NCBI GenBank assembly: GCA_032718475.1
Contig: JAUCBJ010007635.1
Location: forward strand, 62,001-126,000
DNA length: 64,000 nt
Source of the DNA: Nemertoderma westbladi
Taxonomy: Eukaryota > Xenacoelomorpha > Nemertodermatida > Nemertodermatidae
Reading direction: 5' to 3'
In this document: positions 27,584 through 38,157 of the stretch, piece by piece
Layout: the number at the start of each line of letters is the position of its first letter
Numbering within the stretch: position 1 is the first letter of the stretch
Program-made: the position numbers and the translations under genes
The notes under the pieces: generated by a model
Told to the model about the DNA's origin: nothing
The model's database searches: none
Seen by the model: only the letters and a program-made list of their open reading frames with translations

Positions 27584-28083
27584 TCCGAACACTACACTCG
27601 CTCACCTGTAGGGTGGTGCCTTACCAAGGCGCAATACAGATGAGTGATGTACTAAGATGTTTCCTACAGTTCGATAATGGCCTGCTTTTCTACTTAACTG
27701 CGCCTTTCAAGCCTAATTTAATTTAATTAATTTCGGAGCTAGTAAATCAGCCTAATTTACGATTTCTGTCCGTTACTTTTATTATGTTCTAGAACGACTT
27801 TCCTTGTGTTACCACTATTTTCGATTTTAGCCCTATTCTATTTATTTATTTATTTTTCTTTGGTTCTACTGTCCTGCTACTTACTACTGCCTATGGGTTT
27901 ATTCTGTTCTCTCTCTGATCCCTATTCTGGCCTACTCAGTGGGCCTATGCAGTACAGCAGTATGCGTCGTGTGGCCACACGATTTATCCAGCTGCACTCA
28001 TATGCCCCCCTCTCGCTACTAACTCTACTTACTCCTAACTAATATCTATATCTTATTTTACCCCCTTTTGCCTCTTACTCTCT
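27584..28083 (-). other. E1 spacer between minisatellite and ORF3
   Basis: This 500-bp stretch is mixed AT- and pyrimidine-rich DNA with no convincing coding region. In element sense it would form the leader of ORF3 if that is expressed separately. Confidence 0.5.
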
Positions 28084-29042
28084 CTCTCTAACTAGTGGTA
28101 CTACGTACCCTCTAACTCTAACTCTATCGGTACTACCTACCCTCTAACTCTAACTCTAACTAGGCATTACGTACCCTCTAACTCTAACTCTAACTAGGTA
28201 CTACGTACCTACTAACTCTCTAACTATCGGTACTACGTACCCTCTGACTCTAACTCTAGGTACTACGTACCTACTAACTCTAACTCTAACTAGGTACTAC
28301 GTACCTACTAACCCTAACTCTCGGCACTACCTACCCTCTAACTCTATCTAGGCATTACGTACCCTCTAACTCTAACTAGGTACTACGTACCTATTAACTC
28401 TCTAACTATCGGTACTACGTACCCTCTGACTCTAACTCTAGGTACTACGTACCTACTAACTCTAACTCTAATTAGGTACCACGTACCTACTAACCCTAAC
28501 TCTCGGCACTACCTACCCTCTAACTCTATCTAGGCATTACGTACCCTCTAACTCTAACTAGGTACTACGTACCTATTAACTCTCTAACTATCGGTACTAC
28601 GTACCCTCTGACTCTAACTCTAGGTACTACGTACCTACTAACTCTAACTCTAATTAGGTACCACGTACCTACTAACCCTAACTCTCGGCACTACCTACCT
28701 CCTAACTCTATCTAGGCATTACGTACCCTCTAACTCTAACTAGGTACTACGTACCTACTAACTAACTAACTCTAGGTACTGCGTACCTGCTAACTAACTG
28801 ACTCTAGGTACTACGTACCTACTAACTAACTATCGGTACTACGTACCTACTAACTAACTAACTCTAGGTACTACGTACCTACTAACTAACTAACTCTAGG
28901 TACTACGTACCTACTAACTAACTAACTTTTATTTATTTTTTTTTTTTTATTTTATTTTATTTGTGTGGGAAGGGCGTCTCGCCCTCAATCCCACCCCCCT
29001 CAGTCCAAAACTTGGACGACTAAACTTCACACTAACTCTAAT
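28084..29042 (-). repeat. E1 palindromic minisatellite between pol and ORF3
   Basis: From about 28084 to 28926 the plus strand is built from CTAACTCTAACTCTA-type runs alternating with GGTACTACGTACC cores, which are near-palindromes (GGTAC at one end, GTACC at the other). A higher-order period is visible: GGCATTACGT occurs at 28163, 28351, 28533 and 28715, spaced 188, 182 and 182 bp. The distal part simplifies to short TACTAACTAACTAACTCTAG units. It is followed by an A/T run (28927-28962) and about 80 bp of unique DNA before the pol stop codon. Confidence 0.9.
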
Positions 29043-32000
29043 TTAAGGTGCCCCTTCTAGAAGACAGCATTTACCTACTGCTCTCCTGTAGGTTTTTCTG
29101 TCTTTCGCACCTATCTTTCCACCTATCCGCACTTCTACCGATCGGACTCTTCCGTCCTCGTCGGAGTAGGTGCCTACAACTCTCGCCAACCGCCATTGGT
29201 TGTTGATGATAGTATCATCCGTGACGATTACGAGATCTCCCTCTCTCAACTCCCTGTTTGGCTTCCTCCAATTGCTTCGCTTATGGAGCGTGGGTAGGTA
29301 TTCTTCTACCCACCTCCTCCAATACTCTGTGCTAATTGCTTTAGCTACTTTCCAACTTTGCCGGGAGTGTATATCATCTGGGTCTACACCCCGCATATCT
29401 ATGGTCGCTGGCCTTTCCATCAGGAAATGGCTAGGCGTCAACACGTCTAGTGACTCAGGGTCATCATTCTCCGGGTATAGCGGTCTGCTATTAATGATCC
29501 CCTCGCACTTTGCAAGTACCGTCCGTAAGACGTCTTCAGTGACCATGTGGGTATTCATCAGTTTCGTCATTAGACGTTTCGAACTGCCCACCAGTCTTTC
29601 GACGCATCCTAGTGTATGTGGTGCATACGGCGTCCGTCTCTCCCACTTCACTTGTCGTCTTCTCATGGCCGCCCTGACTTCTTCTCCCTCCAAGATGTTT
29701 AAGGCCTCTGCCATCTCACTCTCTGCACCCACAAAGTTGGTGCCGTTGTCGCTATATATCACTGCGATCGTCCCACCTTTGCGGTCCCTAAACCTTTCTA
29801 AGGCGTTAATGAAGGCTGATGCGGTTGCATCTTGGGCGAGTTCTATCCCTACCGCCCGCGTATTGTTGCATACGAAGATAATACCGTAGCGTTTCTCCGT
29901 GTGTCGCATCACCTTGATCTTTATCGGCCCGAACATGTCCACACCGCAATGTGTAAATGGCGGGTCGTGCTGTCTTACCCTACTCGCCGGTAGTGGCGCC
30001 ATCTCCTGTACGGCTCGTTCCTTCTTCGCTCGTCGGCAGGTCTGGCACTGCCCCACTACCGCTTTGACCTTCTTCCTTAGTTGTTTGACCCAATAGGTCC
30101 TCCTTATCTCTGTGAGGGTTCGGTTGGTGCCCCCATGCAGTATCGATTTGTGGGAGTCCCATATGATCTGGTGGACTATAGGCGATCCTGTGGGAATGAT
30201 GATGGGTTTCGGTGGCACGACTATACTGTTGTTATATCCCACCCTTGAATTCATTACTAGGATCCCATCCTCGTTGAGTTGTGGTGACAGCGTGATCAAC
30301 TCGCTATCCCGTCGGAGATGTTGTTGGTTACCGACACGTTCCACCTCGTCGCCATAGTTCTTGCGTTGTTCATAGCGGATCACTGCCTTGGCCGCTCCTT
30401 CCAGATCTATGGTTGTCCTGGCCTTCTTGTCCTTGCCGACTCCCGCAAGGAAATTCCCAAAGGCTCTCCAGTACGCCACTAGTTTCTTGGTCTTATACCA
30501 ACTAGAACTGTAGCTGAGGAGTTTATCCGTTGGGTTATCGCACAGTTCCCTTCCTGGTTGCACGTCCCTGATCTCCCTCACCATCTGGGAGTATATCTCT
30601 TCTCCCTCTGAATCTCCTTCTCCTTCTGATATTGGTTCCGAGCCCGGGTCCACCTTCCTCATCGGCGGCCAGGCCTCTCTATCGCTCAGAAATTGTGGCC
30701 CATGTTGCCACAATACTTCCTTCTTCAGGAAAGTGTGGCGTTCCACGCCCCTCGACAGTAAGTCCGCTGGGTTCTCATCTGTTGGGCAGTAGTGCCACCT
30801 TTCCAGTTCTGTGCTCGCCCTTATTTCGTCCACTCTATTCGCGACGAATATCGGGTATCTCGTCTTTTCGTTGTGTAGCCAACCAAGCACTACCATGGAG
30901 TCCGTCCAGTAGTGTGTCTCCACTATGTTGGGAATTGTATCCACTAGGTAGGCTGTGGCTCTAACTCCTAGTCTCGCAGCTGTCAATTCTAACTTGGGAA
31001 CAGATGCTGAATCTGGCGGCGTTGACTTAGCTTTGCTAAAGGCTAGTCTGGGCTTGTGAGGCCCCTCTCGTTGTACTAAATAGAGTGCCGCTCCGTATGC
31101 CTCTAACGACGCGTCGGAGAACATATGTAGGTCCAGATTCGTCATGTTCCCGTCCGGGAAATACACTCGCGGCATGTTGTATGTTCCCATCCTCTCCAAG
31201 TCTCCTGTCCATTTGCTCCACTGTTTCTTAATGTCTTCAGGTACCTCTACGTCCCACTCATCCTTCAACTTATATACTCTCTTGAGTATCTGTTTCCCCG
31301 TGACTAGTAATGGGGATGCTAGGCCTAAGGGATCGTATATCCTTGCTATATACGATACGTAACCCCTCTTCGTATGGGTGTCTGCACCCTCCTGGCTCAG
31401 CTGATACTTCAGTTCGTCTGTTTTCCTATCCCATACGATTCCCAACGCCTTCTGCTGGGATTCCGTTCTCTTAATCGCCATGTCCTGCCCTTTGGCTGTT
31501 GTAGGGTTGTCCATGGTCGATTCTGGTTTCTTGTCCTCTATTTCCCTGATAAATTCTTCTGAACTGGATTGGAATTTGGTCAGGTTGAAGCCGGATCCTC
31601 TCAGGATGTCGCGAACCTCGCGCCCTGTTTCCAGTATTTCCTCAACCGTATTTCCAGACTCCATGCCGTCGTCTACGTAGAAACCGCGTTTGATCATGTC
31701 GACGGCCCTACTGCTATATCTATCCTCCTTCCCCTTTACCGTGTCTCTCACTGCCATAGTCGTCGTAAATGAGGACGACTTGGCCCCCATGTTTTGTACT
31801 ACCATCTTATATGTCGGTATTATAGGCGGTTCTTCTTCTCCGTTATACCATAAGAAGCGTTGACTGTCGCTATCTTCCTCTGTTACTCGGACTTGGTTGA
31901 ACATGCCTTCTATGTCACACGTGAAGGCGTGTTTCCCATTCCTAAATCTAAGTAGTACTTCTATGCCCGAATTGTATATGTTTGGGCCCTCTAGTAGGTA

Positions 32001-35000
32001 ATCGTTTAAGCATTTTCCGTCGGTCTTTGCCGATGCATCGACTACCATCCTAAGTTTACCTTTCTTTGGGTCTAAAGCTACGTGGAGTGGCAGGTAGTAT
32101 GTCCTGTCCGTGTTCGGTTCGTCGACCGGTAACTCCACGGCCCATCCTTTCTCGACGTACTTCTTAATGGTTTTGTGAATGTACTCGTTCTTCTCGGGGC
32201 TCCGTTGTAGTGTTTGTTTCAGCTTGCGGAGTCTCGTGAGTACCATCCCTCTATTATCGGGTAGCGGTATCTTCGGCAGTTTCCACACCATTCCTATTGT
32301 ATACCGCCCCTCATCACATGTCATGGATTCCTCCACACTTTGTAGAGCCTGCTTGTCTTCTACCGAGGTCCCGACTCCGGTCTCTTTCAGTCCCTCGAAG
32401 TCCTGCCTGAGCAGTCTTTTAAGCTGCTCCTCTGCTCCCTCGTCACCCATTTCCTGCATTGTTCCTGCGAACATGCATCCTGATGTCTCCGACATCCTGA
32501 ATGGTATCTTGCTCTTAATTGGACCACTTAGCGTCCACCCGAATGGCGTTAGTATGGCCACCGGGTCGCTCTGCTTGTCTTCGCCGAAGACCGTTTGCAT
32601 TCTCTCGTGGGCTGTTGGGCAGTCCATGCCTACTATGATGGATACCTTCCTAACGTCCACGTCCGGGATTGAGAAGTCAATGTTGTCCAGGAATTTGTAT
32701 TGCTCGACCTCGATGTTGGTTGGCCGCCTGGCATTGATGTTTATTGACTCTATTACTTGGATGGGGTCGATGGTTGCCCCATAATCGCATCCTGGTGCCA
32801 CTGCTGCAATTGCGCACCGTCCTGTCCTCATCTCTAGGATCTCGTCTTTGCTAGAGATGGTTGTCACCGCCATCCTGCTTGGCCTCGTTCTCAACCCTAT
32901 TTCTTCGGCTACCCATTCCTCAACTAATGTGAAGGCAGCTCCACTATCAACCAGCATTAGTGTTGTTACTGATCGATTGCCTTCTCCGATCACTCGCACT
33001 GGTACTACTCCAAGTAGCACTGTTCCTCTCTTCTTCGCCCCTATTGTGCTTGTTGCCATCGTCTGGCCTCTCCTTTGGCCAAACTTGACCGGCTTCTCCT
33101 GGCATTCCCTGGCCTTGTGTCCACTCTTCACACATCGCGAGCAGATTTTATTGCTCGACGCGTAATCTATCTGGTCTTGCCTCGGTAGCGCCTGCCAGTA
33201 CCTGCAGTTCATGGTTTTGTGAAGCGCATTTGCGTGTAACTGGCACTTGCTCTTTGGGTCGTAGCCCTCTTTATACAATGCGTTGCGTATCGCAGTTATG
33301 TTTGTACCAAAGTCCCTACTATTCTTATTGACTGGGTTTGACCTACTGGACGTACTGGGGTTATATTTATTCATGTTGTTATTGTTCCCCTGTCCGTCCC
33401 TTGATGTCGTCCTATCTTCGCTTGCCTGTGGACTTGCAGTCCCCTGCGTCGCTGCATATGGCAATGATTGCCTGAGTCTCGGTAACGCGTTCGATGTATT
33501 GTGCTCTGGTTTGGGCCTGTAGTGATCTGTCTTTGGTCCCTTTCCCAGGCTATCTTCACTATAGACTGGGTCCGTTATTAGTTCAGCCTCGTAATTTAAG
33601 AAGTTTGACATTTCTTCTAAACCTGGTTCCGCACCCTTCTTGTCTCGGGTGGAGAAAGCGATCTTCCTCCATTTGTTGCGCAGCCAGCTCGGTAGTGCCT
33701 GCGCTATCGTGGTGATGTTATTGGACGCGTTGAGTTCGTATGGTGCGTCTAGCGTCTTCAGCACGATCAACGCCTTCTCGACTTTGTTAGCAAACGTCTT
33801 AATGCTAACGGGATTATCCTGTAGGCCACCCGATGTTATGCCTCTCAGCGTCTGCCTGATGATCTTGGCCGGGTGCCCGTATTCCCTGTCCAGTGCCCGC
33901 CATGCTGTCGTGAAGCCGCCCTCTATTCCTTGGTATTGCCTCACGATATCGTATGCTGGGCCTCCCGTGTACACTTGTAGATACTTTAGGCACTCCGCCT
34001 GCGTCAAGTTTTTTGTTAGTATTTCGTTACTATACATTCGCCGAAACTGCAAGTATTCTTCCGGCCTGCTCCCATCGAATTTGAACGGTTCCACGGGTGG
34101 TAATTCGATCCTTGTTTTCAACGCATCGATCAACGTGGCCATCCCCATTGCCTGCGCTTCTAATGGATTCGACGGATGCTGTATAGTTTCCCCTGTCTGG
34201 TGCGGTTCGTCCGTCCTATTTCTTAATCTTCTCTGACTCGGATATGTCATCGGGGGTAGCGGCCCCCTCCATATGTCTGTATCACACGACCTGTTTTCGT
34301 CCAAGGGTTTCATTGTTCTTGCTACCATCGGGGTATATTGTTGATATTGTGATGGGGGAATGTCACCCTGTCCCCCCCCCACCGGTATGTCTGGTACTGG
34401 GGTTGATGTTAATACGTTGGGGCCCATGCACCTATCCGCGATAATTCCCCCTTCCCCTGGGTATATGTTATGTCCCTGCATGCTGTAGTCATACTGCTGT
34501 GCTGGTACCGGTATAGGCCTATCAGCTTCTGGCCTACTCGCCGGTATGTATTCCGCGACTTCCGGGTTTAATCCCGTTGTCCGCGCCATCCTATCGCCTA
34601 CATTGCCTCTCTCAGTATGGCCTACGGTATGTGCAGTAAGACCTACAGTATGCCCTACAGTCTGCATGTGTTGCTCGGGATCGAAGTTTATTCTTCTCGA
34701 ATAATCCTCCCCGCGGCTACCGTATTCTCGATCGGTAGATACATTCCGTCGGAAAGTTTCTCTTCGGCCCCCCTCTCTACTGTTCTCTTCTTCGTACCGG
34801 TACATCGCGTACCCCTCTCTCGGCGTGTAATGCGTCTCATCGGATCGCATCCCTCCGGGGCGACGGCAATCTCCCGGAGTCCGACCCCACTGACTCTCCG
34901 TTCTCATCTCGATTACCGACGGCTCGCTGTCCGTCCTCGCTCTTCTATCGTTTGCGGCGATACTTCTACTACTCCCTTCCTCTCTTCTCCTATCAGTGGA

Positions 35001-37541
35001 ATATTCCCGCTCACGAGATCTCTCGTCGACCTCCCGGTTAAACCCCACTGTTCTTCTTTCCTCCTCTGATCGGGCTCGACGCTCCGTCTGCCCTCCCGCG
35101 ACGTCAACCTGTCTTTCTCTGCTCGATCGTACGTCGCTGGGGATACTCGCAATCCCCCTATTACTTTCCGTCGCCGGTTGTTGCGGTTTACCTTGTTCGG
35201 CCCTCGCATTGTCCGCTGACGGCTGTGGGACACTCTCTGCCCCCCCCCTCTCGCCGCTAACTCTCTGTTGTGGGGCCCTCGTAGCCCCCCCCCACTCGCT
35301 ACATCTAACTTCGCTACCTCTCTCCCCGCCATTATATACCTCTCTAGTCGACACATCAACCCTACTACAGTCTGGTCTATTTACCCCCGCCTCTCCCTCT
35401 GCTATTGCGTGGCCTTCCAGGCCCTCTACTCCCTGCCTACCAACTACGTGGCCTACCAGGCCCTCTGCTCCTTGTCTACTAACTACGTGGCCTACCAGGC
35501 CCTCTTCTCTTTGTCTACTAACTACGTGGCCTACCAGGCCCTCTTCCGGCTGGTTATGTAGGCCCGACGTGTTCACATTAATAGCACCCATATTGGAAAC
35601 GGAATTAATTTGCTCGTTCGAAACAAAACCATTCGCATTATTCTGCGCGACTACGTTATCTGAATTATTTTGTAAATTCGGGCATGGATCATTATTTAAA
35701 TTATTTGGATTATTTTGTGTAATCGCGTTATTTAGATTATTTAGTAAGTTCGAATTTGGGTTATTATTTTGATTATTTAAATTATTTTGCGTAATTACAT
35801 TAATATTAGAATTATTTTCTACATTAATACTAGGATTGTTCTGATTTAAATTTAAATTACTACCACTAGGTAAAGTATTTCCTGCAATAAAGGTTTGATT
35901 AAAGTTATCCCATACGGTACTATTAATATCAACAACTTCTACTGTACCATCATTATTACCCCTCCCGCCCGTACGGTCACACCAGTTTTGGGTCTGTCGT
36001 GCGGTCCCTGTCAGTGGGGTATTAATAAACGTATCTAGGGCCCCCGGGTCCTCAAAAATACTCGAGCCGGCCCCGCTTGCAGACGGCGACGCTTGCGCCA
36101 GTCGCAGCTCGTGCGCCCGTCTAATCTTACGTTCCGCAAGCACACTTTGGTGTCTCTTTATTTTCTCTTGCTCTCGCTCAGCCTCTGCCCTTCTCTTCTC
36201 ACACTCCTGGGTGTCCCGACTGCCCGACTCTACTATACTCCTAGCGCTCTCCCTTCGTCTCGCCTCACGCTCTTTGCGTTCCTTTTCCCTTCTCGTCTCA
36301 TATTCCTTGCGTTCCTTTTCCCTTTTTGCCTCACATTCCTTGCGTTCCTTTTCCCTTTTTGCCTCACGTTCCCTGCATTCCCCGTCCTCCCTTTCCTCAC
36401 GCTCTCTGCGTTCCCTTTCCTCCCTTTCCTCACGCTCTCTGCACTCATTTTCCTCTATTTCGTCTCTCTCCCTAAGGCTTCTCAAAGCTCTTTCGACCCT
36501 TTCTCCGGTCTCCTTAATCAATTCCGCTTCCCTCATTAACCGCACTCTCCCCTCCTCTAACCGTTCCTCCATTTCCTTCTGACCTTGCTCTACCACGTTG
36601 AGACGGTATGCGGCACCTATCTCTCTCACCACTCTTCCTTTCGCGGAGGATGTAGCAGACTTATCGGTTGCGACGGACCCCCTCCGCCTTCCCGACCTAC
36701 TAACTTTCCCCCGCTTCCCGGAACTTTCTCCGACCGACGAGGCCGAATCCTCGTGGTTAACCTCGGATTCGCCCCCCTCAGGTCTCCTCCAACCCACTGG
36801 TTTTACTCCCCGGGCATCGACCAAGTATGGCCCTATGTACACTGGCGCTACGCTAGGTTCCATACTCCCACACTCCCATAGTTCAAACAGTTCGCCTGCA
36901 ATTCCCTTTGCTCTCTCCCCGGCTAGTTCTCTCTGCCCAAAACGTATCAGGTAATTTAAGTGTCTGTCCGACTCACCTAGTCGCTTTCTCAGTCTCACCT
37001 CGTCTACCTTCGCCCCTTGCTTCTTGGCGTCGTTTATCAGCTTCCGGGTCGCGTTGTAGGCCCGTCGAAGTCGGTCAGAAACCCCGACGTCCTCGTCGCC
37101 GACCTCTCCTCCGTCCCTCCGGGTCCGACGTCGTACCGGCGGCTCCACCGTCGCCGTTCCGGTGGGCCGCTCGTCGCCCTCGGCCTGTAGCTGGCCGGCG
37201 ACATCGGTACCGATCTCTCCTCCGTCTCTTCGCGTCCGGCGTCGCACCGTCGGCCCCACCGTCGCCGTTTCGGTGGGCCGCTCGTCGCCCTCGGCCGGTA
37301 GCTGGCCGGCGACATCGGCGCGCCGTTCTCCGTTCCGTGTCGACTCATCTCCTTCTCCCTCCGTCTCGCTCTCCCTTTCCCTCTGCTCGACTTCGGGTTC
37401 CAGACCCTCCTCGTTCTGGACTTCCGGTTCGCCCGTTATCGATGGCTCCGGTGTCGTGGGCCTGTATCGCTTGGTCACGGCCTCGCGGATCGTTAGGTCT
37501 TCGTCCGGGGTCCGCGGCGGTGTCTCGCCCGATTCACTCAT
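29043..37541 (-). CDS. gag-pol: E1 gag-pol polyprotein (BEL/Pao)
   Basis: One 2832-residue frame from the ATG at 37541. The N-terminal 1100 residues are unusually long: two tandem copies of a block around RRRTRRDGGE (about 100-155), a long Arg/Glu coiled coil (about 350-460), an Asn-rich stretch (about 560-640) and four short repeats containing EGLVGHVV. Then come a DUF1759-like gag domain (about 1130-1300), a CCHC knuckle (C-x2-C-x4-H-x4-C, 1467-1480), a DUF1758-like aspartic protease with D1532-S-G-A, reverse transcriptase with YVDD at 1955-1958, RNase H (MFSDAS, HYWTDS, NPADLLSRG), an HHCC zinc region, integrase with D2535, D2598 and E2648, and a basic C-terminal domain. All catalytic residues I can check are present and there is no frameshift, so it could be functional. 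Gag and pol must be separated by protease rather than by recoding. Confidence 0.95.
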   Translation of the reverse strand: MSESGETPPRTPDEDLTIREAVTKRYRPTTPEPSITGEPEVQNEEGLEPEVEQRERESETEGEGDESTRNGERRADVAGQLPAEGDERPTETATVGPTVRRRTRRDGGEIGTDVAGQLQAEGDERPTGTATVEPPVRRRTRRDGGEVGDEDVGVSDRLRRAYNATRKLINDAKKQGAKVDEVRLRKRLGESDRHLNYLIRFGQRELAGERAKGIAGELFELWECGSMEPSVAPVYIGPYLVDARGVKPVGWRRPEGGESEVNHEDSASSVGESSGKRGKVSRSGRRRGSVATDKSATSSAKGRVVREIGAAYRLNVVEQGQKEMEERLEEGRVRLMREAELIKETGERVERALRSLRERDEIEENECREREEREERERREREEREDGECREREAKREKERKECEAKREKERKEYETRREKERKEREARRRESARSIVESGSRDTQECEKRRAEAEREQEKIKRHQSVLAERKIRRAHELRLAQASPSASGAGSSIFEDPGALDTFINTPLTGTARQTQNWCDRTGGRGNNDGTVEVVDINSTVWDNFNQTFIAGNTLPSGSNLNLNQNNPSINVENNSNINVITQNNLNNQNNNPNSNLLNNLNNAITQNNPNNLNNDPCPNLQNNSDNVVAQNNANGFVSNEQINSVSNMGAINVNTSGLHNQPEEGLVGHVVSRQREEGLVGHVVSRQGAEGLVGHVVGRQGVEGLEGHAIAEGEAGVNRPDCSRVDVSTREVYNGGERGSEVRCSEWGGATRAPQQRVSGERGGAESVPQPSADNARAEQGKPQQPATESNRGIASIPSDVRSSRERQVDVAGGQTERRARSEEERRTVGFNREVDERSREREYSTDRRREEGSSRSIAANDRRARTDSEPSVIEMRTESQWGRTPGDCRRPGGMRSDETHYTPREGYAMYRYEEENSREGGRRETFRRNVSTDREYGSRGEDYSRRINFDPEQHMQTVGHTVGLTAHTVGHTERGNVGDRMARTTGLNPEVAEYIPASRPEADRPIPVPAQQYDYSMQGHNIYPGEGGIIADRCMGPNVLTSTPVPDIPVGGGQGDIPPSQYQQYTPMVARTMKPLDENRSCDTDIWRGPLPPMTYPSQRRLRNRTDEPHQTGETIQHPSNPLEAQAMGMATLIDALKTRIELPPVEPFKFDGSRPEEYLQFRRMYSNEILTKNLTQAECLKYLQVYTGGPAYDIVRQYQGIEGGFTTAWRALDREYGHPAKIIRQTLRGITSGGLQDNPVSIKTFANKVEKALIVLKTLDAPYELNASNNITTIAQALPSWLRNKWRKIAFSTRDKKGAEPGLEEMSNFLNYEAELITDPVYSEDSLGKGPKTDHYRPKPEHNTSNALPRLRQSLPYAATQGTASPQASEDRTTSRDGQGNNNNMNKYNPSTSSRSNPVNKNSRDFGTNITAIRNALYKEGYDPKSKCQLHANALHKTMNCRYWQALPRQDQIDYASSNKICSRCVKSGHKARECQEKPVKFGQRRGQTMATSTIGAKKRGTVLLGVVPVRVIGEGNRSVTTLMLVDSGAAFTLVEEWVAEEIGLRTRPSRMAVTTISSKDEILEMRTGRCAIAAVAPGCDYGATIDPIQVIESININARRPTNIEVEQYKFLDNIDFSIPDVDVRKVSIIVGMDCPTAHERMQTVFGEDKQSDPVAILTPFGWTLSGPIKSKIPFRMSETSGCMFAGTMQEMGDEGAEEQLKRLLRQDFEGLKETGVGTSVEDKQALQSVEESMTCDEGRYTIGMVWKLPKIPLPDNRGMVLTRLRKLKQTLQRSPEKNEYIHKTIKKYVEKGWAVELPVDEPNTDRTYYLPLHVALDPKKGKLRMVVDASAKTDGKCLNDYLLEGPNIYNSGIEVLLRFRNGKHAFTCDIEGMFNQVRVTEEDSDSQRFLWYNGEEEPPIIPTYKMVVQNMGAKSSSFTTTMAVRDTVKGKEDRYSSRAVDMIKRGFYVDDGMESGNTVEEILETGREVRDILRGSGFNLTKFQSSSEEFIREIEDKKPESTMDNPTTAKGQDMAIKRTESQQKALGIVWDRKTDELKYQLSQEGADTHTKRGYVSYIARIYDPLGLASPLLVTGKQILKRVYKLKDEWDVEVPEDIKKQWSKWTGDLERMGTYNMPRVYFPDGNMTNLDLHMFSDASLEAYGAALYLVQREGPHKPRLAFSKAKSTPPDSASVPKLELTAARLGVRATAYLVDTIPNIVETHYWTDSMVVLGWLHNEKTRYPIFVANRVDEIRASTELERWHYCPTDENPADLLSRGVERHTFLKKEVLWQHGPQFLSDREAWPPMRKVDPGSEPISEGEGDSEGEEIYSQMVREIRDVQPGRELCDNPTDKLLSYSSSWYKTKKLVAYWRAFGNFLAGVGKDKKARTTIDLEGAAKAVIRYEQRKNYGDEVERVGNQQHLRRDSELITLSPQLNEDGILVMNSRVGYNNSIVVPPKPIIIPTGSPIVHQIIWDSHKSILHGGTNRTLTEIRRTYWVKQLRKKVKAVVGQCQTCRRAKKERAVQEMAPLPASRVRQHDPPFTHCGVDMFGPIKIKVMRHTEKRYGIIFVCNNTRAVGIELAQDATASAFINALERFRDRKGGTIAVIYSDNGTNFVGAESEMAEALNILEGEEVRAAMRRRQVKWERRTPYAPHTLGCVERLVGSSKRLMTKLMNTHMVTEDVLRTVLAKCEGIINSRPLYPENDDPESLDVLTPSHFLMERPATIDMRGVDPDDIHSRQSWKVAKAISTEYWRRWVEEYLPTLHKRSNWRKPNRELREGDLVIVTDDTIINNQWRLARVVGTYSDEDGRVRSVEVRIGGKIGAKDRKTYRRAVGKCCLLEGAP

Positions 37542-37619
37542 CTCGTCTGCTCGGTGGAGTTCGACTAGCTAGCGTGGGGTTCTTTGAGTTTAACTAGGGC
37601 GGCAGCTCGGTTTAGTTAC
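37542..37619 (-). other. E1 5' leader
   Basis: Only 78 bp separate the 5' LTR from the gag-pol ATG. In element sense the leader begins GTAACTAAACCGAGC. There is no TGG-initiated stretch near the LTR edge that would fit a standard tRNA primer-binding site. Confidence 0.6.
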
Positions 37620-38157
37620 TGTGACGGGATCCAAGAGGGATCCCGATTTATCCGGTTGTGGTAATTTAGTCCACGCGTCCCCGCCGTGTGTAAGGGTGAA
37701 GTAAAGATAATTGAGTTCTGAAGTTCGGTGTATAATAGGAAGTTATAAGATATAGATATTGTGAATGTGTACAAGGCGGGATACGGTAACTAAAGTCCCG
37801 TGATCCCCTATCTAAACTAATTAACTATTATCCTACGCTAGCACTGCTACACTGAGATGACTGAATAGGTAATATTACTGCCAAGTGGCTATACTGCACG
37901 GTTGGCCTAATTACTACCTAATCGATGCCTTGCCCCCCTCTGATTGGTTGTTACCCTTGTTGGCGCCCCGTGGAGTATTCCCGTTCACTCCACCTGTTCT
38001 CTGGGTTAGGGGTTTGGCCCCTGACCCTCCATTGTGTGCTTCCTTCCCATTCTTATTGGGATGGCGCGAGTTGGTTAATTACCCAATCTCGCGGCTCCCA
38101 ATATTGCTTATCGGCTAATAACTTTATGGGGTGTTGGCGGGATTGAATAAGCTAACA
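37620..38157 (-). repeat. E1 5' LTR
   Basis: This 538-bp copy carries the promoter end of E1, which reads leftward. It matches 23806-24340; the differences fall between about 37685 and 37860 and the rest is identical. The next base on the right (38158) is the start of a different repeat, not a copy of the sequence left of the other LTR. Confidence 0.93.

Larger units (their letters stand above)
23806..38157 (-). mobile_element. E1: giant BEL/Pao LTR retrotransposon with extra 3' ORF (14.35 kb)
   Basis: Two direct LTRs (23806-24340 and 37620-38157) flank a minus-strand interior holding, in sense order, a 78-bp leader, one gag-pol frame (37541 to 29043), a palindromic minisatellite (about 28926 to 28084), a third ORF (27583 to 25049) and a polypurine tract next to the 3' LTR. 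LTRs begin TG and end CA. The BEL/Pao assignment rests on the gag (DUF1759-like), DUF1758-like protease, YVDD reverse transcriptase, RNase H and integrase order. All ORFs are uninterrupted. The bases next to the outer LTR ends (ACGGA left, ATTGC right) do not form a target duplication, so the two ends may not come from one insertion. The interior is visibly richer in G+C than the satellite and E2. Confidence 0.93.

Noticed and set aside
28084-28926. Telomeric repeat (TTAGG/TTAGGG-like)
   Set aside because: CTAACTCTA runs only loosely resemble telomere DNA, are mixed with GTAC palindromes and lie inside a retrotransposon.
25827-37597. Many antisense frames of 60-260 residues across E1
   Set aside because: They mirror the codon bias and repeats of gag-pol and ORF3 on the opposite strand and show no domain.
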